A DNA stretch of 15,491 nucleotides from Christensenella sp. UBA1782 (lineage in GTDB: Bacteria; Bacillota; Clostridia; Christensenellales; DTU072), in NCBI GenBank assembly GCA_002315475.1, contig DCGI01000084.1, positions 1 through 15,491 of the forward strand. The letters run 5' to 3'. Made by a program: the position numbers and the translations under genes. Below the pieces are notes generated by a model. The model ran no database searches and had not been told where the DNA came from. It was given only the letters and a program-made list of their open reading frames with translations. This document shows positions 1-6,872 of this stretch, piece after piece. Each line of letters opens with the position of its first letter. Within the stretch, counting starts at the first letter, position 1.

Positions 1-314
1 GGGGTGGCGGGCGGGGGTGCATAGGAGAAAGTCTTTTTATCGAACGTGACGTAAACGTTTTCGGGCTCGGCGAGCAAAACGCCGTCCTTCTGTGTCAACG
101 TAAGTAAATAACCTTCGGAAGAGGTTTGGTACAAGCCGATATATTCGTGCGGTTCTTCTTGGGTTACCAAAGAAAAAGAACCGTCCTCCGACAGTACCAA
201 AACGTCCCCGTTTTCGCACGTATATCCTCCGTCCTTTTCCGAACACCCGACAAGGTTACAGAAAAGCAAGATAAAGACACATAGGCATAAAACAGATATA
301 CACTTTTTTTTCAT
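1..314 (-). CDS. Partial secreted lipoprotein, function unknown (3' end outside window)
   Basis: The first 104 or so residues of a lipoprotein; the gene leaves the left edge still open. The start at 312-314 gives MKKK, a hydrophobic stretch rich in Leu, Val, Phe and Cys, and a lipobox LVGC with the lipidated Cys at residue 24, so the mature protein should be anchored on the outer face of the membrane. After the Cys comes a Gly/Asp-rich stretch and then alternating hydrophobic segments that look beta-rich (for example VLVLSEDGSFSLV and GYLLTLTQKDGVLLA), ending in a Pro-rich APPPATP at the window edge. I do not recognise a family. It has its own consensus promoter just downstream of bioY and a GGGAG about 10 nt before the start, so it is probably a separate transcription unit. 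Confidence 0.8.
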   Translation of the reverse strand, partial: MKKKCISVLCLCVFILLFCNLVGCSEKDGGYTCENGDVLVLSEDGSFSLVTQEEPHEYIGLYQTSSEGYLLTLTQKDGVLLAEPENVYVTFDKKTFSYAPPPAT

Positions 315-357
315 TTTTGACACACTCCCGAACTCCTTTGATAGTCCTACATAATAA

Positions 358-386
358 ATTATAATTTATTATAAATAATATGTCAA
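358..386 (-). promoter_or_regulatory. Sigma-70/SigA-type promoter of the lipoprotein gene
   Basis: On the minus strand, a perfect TTGACA (386-381), a 17-bp A/T-only spacer and a perfect TATAAT (363-358) lie 43 bp upstream of the lipoprotein start. The -35 box begins only about 10 nt after the bioY stop codon, with no hairpin terminator between them, so readthrough from the upstream operon is also possible. Confidence 0.85.
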
Positions 387-395
387 TAAGAACGC

Positions 396-923
396 CTACA
401 TTTTCAAACGCTTTTTAAGAATTCGATTCAAGCAAAATGCCAAAACGATTTTGGCACAATCGGGTAAAAGGTACGGCAAAACGAAAGTCGTCAGTAACGG
501 AACAAAAGAGTAGGATTTTGCCGTTCCGACAACGAAAACCAACCAAAGCGTACCGAAACAATAACAAAATAGCAGAGAAAGGGCACAAACAATCCCCTGT
601 GAAAATCTCGATTTTATCTTCAAAAAAAGCGGAAAAATCCATCCGACGACAAAAAAAGCCGCCAAATAACCACCCGACGCTTCGAAGAAAGCTTCCGTGC
701 CACGAAACCCGCTGAAAACGGGTACGCCCACCAAACCTAATAATAAATATACGCTTACGGCAATCGAACCGCGAAAATCACCCAAAAACAGAAGGGTAAA
801 AAATACCGAAAAGGTCTGCAAAGTAAACGGTAAAGCGGAAGGGAACGTTATCCATGCGCAAACGGCGTTCAGTGCCACGCACAACGCCATATAAACCAAA
901 TCCTTTGCGGTCGTTTTTTTCAT
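396..923 (-). CDS. bioY: BioY-family biotin uptake protein (ECF S component)
   Basis: A 175-residue membrane protein of BioY type: the substrate-binding S component of an energy-coupling-factor transporter that captures biotin and relies on EcfA/EcfT ATPase and T units, which are not in this window. Signs of the family are the N-terminal helix with LPFTLQTFSVFF near residues 31-42, a GLVGVPVF turn near 63-70, SGGYLAAFFVVGW near 83-95 and a late LPDCAKIVLAF near 153-163, with about six hydrophobic segments and a basic C-terminal tail. A longer frame to 1025 exists, but the extra N-terminus is basic and lies inside the upstream gene. The ATG at 923 overlaps that gene's TGA as ATGA, and no good Shine-Dalgarno precedes it, so it is probably translationally coupled to the shikimate fusion. 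No biotin operator or biosynthesis gene is visible nearby. Confidence 0.9.
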   Translation of the reverse strand: MKKTTAKDLVYMALCVALNAVCAWITFPSALPFTLQTFSVFFTLLFLGDFRGSIAVSVYLLLGLVGVPVFSGFRGTEAFFEASGGYLAAFFVVGWIFPLFLKIKSRFSQGIVCALSLLFCYCFGTLWLVFVVGTAKSYSFVPLLTTFVLPYLLPDCAKIVLAFCLNRILKKRLKM

Positions 924-2881
924 AAAAACAAAAATCCGTCGTAAAATTCTTGTTCCGACAAAGGAACGAGACGGACGTCGCCTATCCCGAAAATCGCAGG
1001 GAAAAGCATGGTATCCCCTTCCCATTTTTTATCGAAAAGTATTTGTTTTTGCCAGTCTTTCGGTTCCGGTATCGACAGAAAATCGGAGAGTAATTCTTGA
1101 ATTTTAACAAATTCCGCTTCCGTCAAAAAGCCTTTTCGTTTACCGAATGACGCTTCTGCGTATACGCCGTACGCCACACATTCTCCATGAGAATACGTAT
1201 AGTTTGACGCCTTCTCCAAGGCGTGTCCGACCGTATGTCCGAGATTCAATAAATGCCTTTTTCCTTTGTCGGTAAAGTCCTCTCGCACGATTTCGGCTTT
1301 GTATTCAATCGCTTTTTTCCAAGCGTCTTCTTCTTTGTTTTCCAAAAGGAGTTTATAGATTTCCTCCGAAAGAACGGCATATTTGAGGAGTTCTCCGCGT
1401 CCGTTTTTTCTTTCTCGTTCGGGCAGAGAAGATAGCGTTTCGGTATCGAAGAGTACAAATTCGGGATTCCAAAACGTTCCTATGGCGTTTTTCCCGTATG
1501 CGGTATCCAGTCCGTTTTTACCGCCGAAGGAAGAATCAATTCCGGCAAGCAGTGTGGTGGGTATCTGTACTGCGGCGCATCCGCGACGATACACCGACGC
1601 GGCAAACGAAGTAATATCGCCTACCACCCCGCCGCCCAATGCGACGAACGCGTCACCCGTACCGATTCGTTCTTCTCCCGCTTTGGCGAGCAAGTCAAAA
1701 CATACCTCCGCCGACTTCGTTTTTTCCCCTGCCGGCAGCACTACGGAAGACACCGACAGACCTTCTTTTTGCAGACTTTCTTCCACCGCTTTTTTGTAGA
1801 GCGGCGCAACGTTTTCGTCGGTCACCAAAAACGCTTTTTTCGCCGAAGGAAGACGTTTTTTTATTTTTTCACCCACCGACGAAAGGACACCTTTTCCCAT
1901 ATAATACGGATAAGACAAGGCGGTAATGATTCTGTCCTTTTCGGCTTCGACGGGGATTTTTGTCAACGTGGCAAAGTCGGACGGAAGCAAGGCGTGATGT
2001 CCGTCGCACAGTGCTTCGCTCGGGCAAGTATGCACTTCCGCCATCATACCGTCCAAGCCCATGGTAAGACTTTGTTTTGCCAAATTCATCACCTTTTCGG
2101 CGGTATCCGCCGCATGACTCGGATCGATAAGAATCGGCAAGTGGGTGATTTTCTTTAAGGAAGGAATGTGGTCGAAATCCAATCCCGTTTCCTTTTCACC
2201 CCCTCTTGTTCTTACCCCTCTTTCGCAAAGGATGACTTCTCCGCCTTCCGACAAAATATATTCGGCGGCAAGCAGCCATTCTTCGATAGTGGAGGCAAAG
2301 CCTCTTTTCAAGACGACTTTTTTCTTTCTTCGTCCCACCTCTTTCAATAGCTCGAAGTTCTGCATGTTGCGAGCGCCTATTTGCAAAAGGTCGATGCCTT
2401 CGAAGGCGTCCAAGTAGCTTTTATCGGTGATTTCGCTGACGACGGGTAGTCCCGTTTCCTCGCCCACCTTCTTCAAAATTTCCAGTCCTTCGACGCCTAA
2501 ACCTTGAAAAGAATACGGCGACGTTCTCGGTTTGAAGGCACCTCCGCGTAGCATGACGGCACCCCCCTCTTTTACCGCTCGAGCGATGCGCAAAAGTTTT
2601 TCGTAGCCTTCTACCGCACAAGGTCCCGCAATAAAAGTAAAACCTTTTCCGATTTCCACCTCTTTTACACGCACGACGGTGTCTTCGGGATGAAAGGCAC
2701 GGGAAGAAAGCAAAAGGGTATTTTCGTCCGCCCGTTCCACGCCGAAAGGCAGGGAGTCTAACTCTCCCCGCACCCAAACGTACGTTCCGAATTCTTGCAA
2801 AGGAAATCCGTACCGAACCAATTCGTTCCGTACGGACTCCCGTTGTCGATCGTTTAGATCCCCAAAATATCGAAGAAGCAT
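920..2881 (-). CDS. Fused DAHP synthase / 3-dehydroquinate synthase (bifunctional shikimate enzyme)
   Basis: A 653-residue fusion joining the first two shikimate-pathway steps. Residues 1-70 resemble the small ferredoxin-like N-terminal domain of AroF/AroH-type DAHP synthases. Residues 72-310 are the class I TIM barrel that condenses phosphoenolpyruvate with erythrose 4-phosphate, with GPC (Cys88), LRGGAFKPRTSPYSFQG, KRGFAST, IDPSHA (His256), AEVH (Glu282) and a DG motif at 293-294. From about 310 a complete 3-dehydroquinate synthase follows: NAD-binding GGGVVGD (416-422), PTTLLAGIDSSFGGK with Lys455, GELLKY with Glu497 and Lys500, LNLGHTVGH (His549) and SHGE (His565), matching the zinc-site spacing of the AroB family. 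Both halves look complete, so both activities are expected. The start at 2881 follows GGAAGGAAT directly. The gap from the upstream phosphodiesterase gene is 13 bp, and bioY overlaps its stop by 4 bp. Confidence 0.93.
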   Translation of the reverse strand: MLLRYFGDLNDRQRESVRNELVRYGFPLQEFGTYVWVRGELDSLPFGVERADENTLLLSSRAFHPEDTVVRVKEVEIGKGFTFIAGPCAVEGYEKLLRIARAVKEGGAVMLRGGAFKPRTSPYSFQGLGVEGLEILKKVGEETGLPVVSEITDKSYLDAFEGIDLLQIGARNMQNFELLKEVGRRKKKVVLKRGFASTIEEWLLAAEYILSEGGEVILCERGVRTRGGEKETGLDFDHIPSLKKITHLPILIDPSHAADTAEKVMNLAKQSLTMGLDGMMAEVHTCPSEALCDGHHALLPSDFATLTKIPVEAEKDRIITALSYPYYMGKGVLSSVGEKIKKRLPSAKKAFLVTDENVAPLYKKAVEESLQKEGLSVSSVVLPAGEKTKSAEVCFDLLAKAGEERIGTGDAFVALGGGVVGDITSFAASVYRRGCAAVQIPTTLLAGIDSSFGGKNGLDTAYGKNAIGTFWNPEFVLFDTETLSSLPERERKNGRGELLKYAVLSEEIYKLLLENKEEDAWKKAIEYKAEIVREDFTDKGKRHLLNLGHTVGHALEKASNYTYSHGECVAYGVYAEASFGKRKGFLTEAEFVKIQELLSDFLSIPEPKDWQKQILFDKKWEGDTMLFPAIFGIGDVRLVPLSEQEFYDGFLFL

Positions 2882-2894
2882 ATTCCTTCCGTTA

Positions 2895-3938
2895 TTATTC
2901 CAAACCTACGAACATATTGGTAGGCACTCTGGCTTCCCACGTTTCATACTGTTTTTCACCGAGCGCATACATGACGATGGCGGCGAGATCCTGCGTTACG
3001 AATTTTCCGGGCGTACCGGCTATCACGTTACCCAGTCCGCCGGCTACGGCTATGGTTACGTTTCTGACAGAAGGATTGTTTCCGCCGTGTCCGCCCCCCA
3101 ACTGGTTCTTTTCGTGACCATGATCGCTGACGGTAATAAACAAGGTATTATCCCCCCAACCTTTTTGCACGTAGGCATCGTATACTTGACCAATCAATCC
3201 GTCCACCGTCTTGAGGGCTTCGTCGAAAAGAGGTGCGCCGTACCCTTTGGAAGTTCCTTCGTGACCGGCTCCGTCCACGCTGTCAAACTGCATAAATAAG
3301 ATGGTAGGCTCGTTGTTTTGAATATACTCTACGGCAAGTTCCGCCACTTTACGATCTACGTCCGCATCGGTTTTTGCTCCGGGGAAATAGGTCGCGCAAC
3401 CGGCATCGTCCATGTGCATACCGGAAATGCCGTGTTCGATAATACCCTTGTTGATGTTCGACCAATTACAGATAGATGCAAACGTGGCGTCGGGATGCCG
3501 TTCGGCATAGACCTTAAAAAAGGACGGATACTTGGTATCGGTATAGAGGCTATCTCCGGAGGTACTATTATCGATACCATGTTTTTGGTACCGTACGCCA
3601 TGTATCATAGACGTCCAATTCTGTGCGCTTATCGTAGGAAACTGACTCATACCGGTATAACTGACCGAACCGTTTTTATAGATTCTGTCAAAGTTCGGCG
3701 TGTCGGTTTCTCCGAAATAACCGCCCGCTCCGTCCACGCCGAAAATAACGACGTGTTCGTACTTCGTTACCTTTGCCAAATCCTCGTCGGTCGGCAAAAT
3801 TCCGTTTGAAAAACGATTAAACGTAAACGCCCCCAAGCAGGAGAACACGATAACCAACGCCGTCACGACGGCAACGATAACGGTTATGACCTTGTGCGCC
3901 TTCATAGCGGCACCGATTTTTCCGAAAAATGCTTTCAT
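2895..3938 (-). CDS. Membrane-anchored type I phosphodiesterase/nucleotide pyrophosphatase-like protein
   Basis: A 347-residue member of the alkaline-phosphatase superfamily, close to the type I phosphodiesterase/nucleotide pyrophosphatase (NPP) group, which hydrolyse phosphodiester or phosphoanhydride bonds with two metal ions. A single hydrophobic helix at about 17-40 with basic residues before it suggests an N-in membrane anchor with the catalytic domain outside. Likely metal and catalytic residues: Asp69 in FGVDGAGG, Thr102 in FPTISAQNW (the nucleophile position), Asp222 and His226 in DGAGH, Asp272-His273 in SDHGH, and His284 in GGHGG. The substrate cannot be read from the sequence. The start at 3938 has GGAGGAAGT right before the ATG. 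It lies 15 bp after a clear paralogue, most likely a tandem duplication in which this copy has the anchor. Confidence 0.87.
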   Translation of the reverse strand: MKAFFGKIGAAMKAHKVITVIVAVVTALVIVFSCLGAFTFNRFSNGILPTDEDLAKVTKYEHVVIFGVDGAGGYFGETDTPNFDRIYKNGSVSYTGMSQFPTISAQNWTSMIHGVRYQKHGIDNSTSGDSLYTDTKYPSFFKVYAERHPDATFASICNWSNINKGIIEHGISGMHMDDAGCATYFPGAKTDADVDRKVAELAVEYIQNNEPTILFMQFDSVDGAGHEGTSKGYGAPLFDEALKTVDGLIGQVYDAYVQKGWGDNTLFITVSDHGHEKNQLGGGHGGNNPSVRNVTIAVAGGLGNVIAGTPGKFVTQDLAAIVMYALGEKQYETWEARVPTNMFVGLE

Positions 3939-3953
3939 ACTTCCTCCGTAGCA

Positions 3954-4889
3954 TTATAATAATGTCTTAAAAATGTTTTTGGGAACCCTTCCTTCCCAAC
4001 TTTCGGGTTGTTTTTCACCGAGAGCATACATACAGATTGAGGCGATTTCGGGGGTAGACGCCTGCCCCGCTTCTCCGCAAAGAATATCTTCTCCGCCGGC
4101 AACGGCAATGGTAATATTGCGCTCGGTCGGCGTCCAACCGCCATGACCGCCCCGTTTTCCGACAACGTGACCATGGTCGGTTACCAAAATAAACAAAGTG
4201 GCGTCGAGCCAACCTTTTTCGACGTAGGCATCGTACAGTTTGCCGAGGATGCCGTCCGCCCGCTGCACCGCTTCCCGATAAAAATCGGAGCCGTAGCCTT
4301 TGGCGTGTCCCGCATGATCGGGGCCGTCGAAGTGGGTGAACAAAACTTTGAGGTCTTTGTCCTGTATCAAGCGCAGGACTTGTTCGCAAACGACTTCGTC
4401 TACGGCAAAGTCGTCGTCCACCCCCTGATAAACGGCTCCCGCGTTGATTTTATAAACCCCCGAAAGAGAGTTTTCCACGATGCCCTTATTGATGGGATAC
4501 CAATTCACGACGGACGCAAACGTCCAATCGGGATGACGTTCCGAAAGCACCCGAAACAAGGAGGGATACTTTTTATCGACGTAATTCATGCTTGCGGCGA
4601 TTTCGTTGGTAATGCGGTGGGTTTGATACCGTACGCCATGCAACACCGATGCCCAGTTCTGTGCGCTGATGGTCGGAAACTGCGATCGCGCCTTCGTCGT
4701 AACCGAACCTTTCGCAAAAATGCGGTGATAATTCGGCGTATCGCATTTCTCGAAAAAGTCGCCCGCTCCGTCCACGCCGAAAATAACCACCCTTTCGTAT
4801 TTATGCGCCTTAGCAAGCTGTTCTTCGGTCGGCAATATCCCGTCAACAGGTTGATTATACCGCTTGGCTAAAAAACAGTTGAAACACAT
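3954..4889 (-). CDS. Soluble type I phosphodiesterase/nucleotide pyrophosphatase-like protein (paralogue of next gene)
   Basis: A 311-residue alkaline-phosphatase-superfamily protein, co-linear with the next gene from the shared GILPT stretch (residues 17-21) to the C-terminus and roughly half identical by eye. The same residues are kept: Asp40 in FGVDGAG, Thr73 in FPTISAQNW, Asp191 and His195 in GPDHAGH, Asp238-His239 in TDHGH and His249 in GGHGG, so it should be active. Unlike its neighbour it begins MCFNCFLAKR, with no signal peptide or membrane helix, and probably works in the cytoplasm. The ATG is 1 bp past the upstream oxidoreductase stop, and its GGAG lies inside that gene's end. The alternative is that the true N-terminus was lost after duplication; no in-frame upstream extension coding for a helix is visible. 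Confidence 0.85.
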   Translation of the reverse strand: MCFNCFLAKRYNQPVDGILPTEEQLAKAHKYERVVIFGVDGAGDFFEKCDTPNYHRIFAKGSVTTKARSQFPTISAQNWASVLHGVRYQTHRITNEIAASMNYVDKKYPSLFRVLSERHPDWTFASVVNWYPINKGIVENSLSGVYKINAGAVYQGVDDDFAVDEVVCEQVLRLIQDKDLKVLFTHFDGPDHAGHAKGYGSDFYREAVQRADGILGKLYDAYVEKGWLDATLFILVTDHGHVVGKRGGHGGWTPTERNITIAVAGGEDILCGEAGQASTPEIASICMYALGEKQPESWEGRVPKNIFKTLL

Positions 4890-4890
4890 A

Positions 4891-6231
4891 TTATTTTATT
4901 TTTCTCCAATTCCAATTTCGGATAAAGTTATTCCAATTCACTTGCAGATAGGTCATCGGCTTGCGATGCATCTTTTGCCGCAAATACGTCCGTCTTTCTT
5001 CGGTGCCGACGTTTCCGCCGTGACCGTTATAAGGGAGAAGCTGATCTCCCGCTTTGGCGGGATCGGGACAACGGGTATCGTTTCTGTACTGTTCCCGAAT
5101 GGCTTTATCTCGGAAATCGGGAATAACCATCGTTTTGCCTTCCAAAGCCGACAGATAGCCGAAGTGCCCCACGAAATACATATCCAACGCTTCGTAGACG
5201 TCCACCGTATCGGCATCTTCCCCGTTGATTTTGCGGACAAAGTTATTCATGATATACCAGTCACTCCCGCTATGCCCGAAGCGTCTTGCCGCTCTCGTCA
5301 TGCCGGGGAAATAAGCATAAGCCTTGTTGAACGCATAGTCGTCGGACGCGCCGATATTGCAATAAATTTTATGCAAAGGAGAACCGCCCACAAATCCGGT
5401 GTATTCCCGAGCCGATTCTATACGACCGTTCGAACCGTAGGTATTATACCAAATACTGTTACCGGCAAGAGAAAGACCGTGAATACTCTTAAAAATACCG
5501 CCGTTACTGAGGGTAACCATTTCGACGGCTACCGCCGAACCGCCCGCACACATATCTTTGGCTCTTTGATTATACGGACCTTCGGTACCGCTGACTTTGA
5601 CGGGACGGATGATTTCGCCGTCGGGACGCATCTTTCGCACCATATGCACGAGGGGACCCGCCGAGTGGGTACAATAGTAGAACGCACTCATAACGTTCCG
5701 CCAGTGGGTAGGATCGGCACCGGCGGTCAATCCCGCCCAGCTCGGTTCACAATCATGAACGTATTCCCCTTCGCCGTAGTCAAACTCTCCCATTTTGCCT
5801 TCCCGATACAAACGAGTCATTTCTCTCGTGGAAGGGAAATAACAATAGTTTTCGGCGTAGTCGTAAATCATGCCGGTTTCTTCCACCGCATCACACAGTT
5901 CTACCGCTTCTTTGAGGTTTTCCACGGGAAGCACCTCGCTCAAAACGTGTTTTCCCGCACGCATACACTTGACGGCGTAGGGCGCATGGTCGTTGGCATA
6001 ATTGGCAAGCACGATGGCATCGGCACCCGAGTTCGCCAAAAAGTCCTCGAAATCGGTAAAATACTTGATTTTGGCACCTTTCTTACCGAACTCTTTCTTC
6101 TTGTTGTCCAACATTTTTTGATTTTTATCGCAGATAGCCACCAATTCCGCATCGGGGTTCATCATGCAATACCGCATCATGGTGCTGCCTCTACCGGCAC
6201 CGAATACACCTATTTTTACTACTTTACTCAT
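4891..6231 (-). CDS. Gfo/Idh/MocA-family NAD(P)-dependent oxidoreductase
   Basis: A 446-residue protein with an N-terminal Rossmann fold (VVKIGVFGAGRGSTMMR, residues 4-20; acidic beta2 end ICDKN at 33-37) followed by the alpha/beta substrate domain of Gfo/Idh/MocA sugar dehydrogenases. The family's usual Glu-Lys-Pro triplet after the KHVL strand is replaced by Glu99-Val-Leu-Pro in KHVLSEVLP. The later AENYCYFP block (126-133) is, from memory, typical of a Gfo/Idh subgroup that also lacks EKP. Family members oxidise sugar hydroxyls or use tightly bound NAD to open glycosidic bonds; the substrate here is unknown, but the GH78 gene in the same operon favours a sugar or glycoside. The start at 6231 has AAGGAAG about 8 nt upstream. 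Confidence 0.88.
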   Translation of the reverse strand: MSKVVKIGVFGAGRGSTMMRYCMMNPDAELVAICDKNQKMLDNKKKEFGKKGAKIKYFTDFEDFLANSGADAIVLANYANDHAPYAVKCMRAGKHVLSEVLPVENLKEAVELCDAVEETGMIYDYAENYCYFPSTREMTRLYREGKMGEFDYGEGEYVHDCEPSWAGLTAGADPTHWRNVMSAFYYCTHSAGPLVHMVRKMRPDGEIIRPVKVSGTEGPYNQRAKDMCAGGSAVAVEMVTLSNGGIFKSIHGLSLAGNSIWYNTYGSNGRIESAREYTGFVGGSPLHKIYCNIGASDDYAFNKAYAYFPGMTRAARRFGHSGSDWYIMNNFVRKINGEDADTVDVYEALDMYFVGHFGYLSALEGKTMVIPDFRDKAIREQYRNDTRCPDPAKAGDQLLPYNGHGGNVGTEERRTYLRQKMHRKPMTYLQVNWNNFIRNWNWRKIK

Positions 6232-6242
6232 AATACACTTCC

Positions 6243-6869
6243 TTATTTTCTTTTATTTTTTGGCTTGGATAACGGCTTTCTGCGCATGGAAAGCATCTGA
6301 ATTTCTCCGAGCTCGAGTTTCTCGTAAATGGCTTCCCATCTTTGCCAAATACTTTGCCGTTCCTTCGGCATATACGCATTCATCTGGGGCAAAAACCCTG
6401 CCTTGATGTAGCTGCGGATGGCGTTTTCCCGCCAATCGTTGGTGGTTAAAAACGCATAAGAGCCGCCGTCATCCCAAATTCTTTGCATGGCGAGGCTGTT
6501 GAGGGGACGGGAAAGATGCTTTCCGCGAAAATCCTCTCGAATACAAACCATGTGTACGTATCCGCACTTTTCTCTCTTATGATAAATCGCCGTAATGCTT
6601 GCCACGATTTCCCCGTTATACCGAACGAAAAAAACGTCTTTTTCGGGTACGCAATCCCGATACTTTTCAAACGCTCCTCCGAACATATCCCGCACTTCTT
6701 GGTCGGTACCGTATTTCCCGCACCAAAGCCGATAAAACTGTACTTTTTGGTCATAGTCCCCGTTATAGTGTTCTACGGTATAACCTTCCGGAAAGTCATA
6801 CTTTTGCGGTCTTTCCGTTCCCCGCAACCAACACATTCTGATTTGTCGGACGTGTTTTTGTCTTGCCAT
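6243..6869 (-). CDS. GNAT-family N-acetyltransferase
   Basis: A 208-residue single-domain GNAT protein, which would transfer an acyl group from acyl-CoA to an amine. The central strands (VFFVRYNGEIVASITAIY, about 79-96) lead into the acyl-CoA-binding loop at 110-122 (IREDFRGKHLSRP, a variant of the R/QxxGxG/A motif), then a helix and TNDWRENAIRSYIKAGF (143-159), the usual motif B. The C-terminal tail is strongly basic. The acceptor is not evident; in this operon an amino-sugar derivative is one possibility. It starts 3 bp after the GH78 stop, with AAGGAG 4 nt before the ATG. Confidence 0.82.
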   Translation of the reverse strand: MARQKHVRQIRMCWLRGTERPQKYDFPEGYTVEHYNGDYDQKVQFYRLWCGKYGTDQEVRDMFGGAFEKYRDCVPEKDVFFVRYNGEIVASITAIYHKREKCGYVHMVCIREDFRGKHLSRPLNSLAMQRIWDDGGSYAFLTTNDWRENAIRSYIKAGFLPQMNAYMPKERQSIWQRWEAIYEKLELGEIQMLSMRRKPLSKPKNKRK

Positions 6870-6872
6870 ATT

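Noticed and set aside
924..1025. Upstream start giving bioY 34 extra residues
   Set aside because: The extension is Arg-rich, lies inside the upstream coding region, and the ATGA overlap start at 923 fits the family N-terminus.
4864..6300. A 478-codon plus-strand frame opposite the oxidoreductase gene
   Set aside because: It is antisense to a clear family member, with His/Arg/Phe-rich composition typical of a shadow frame.
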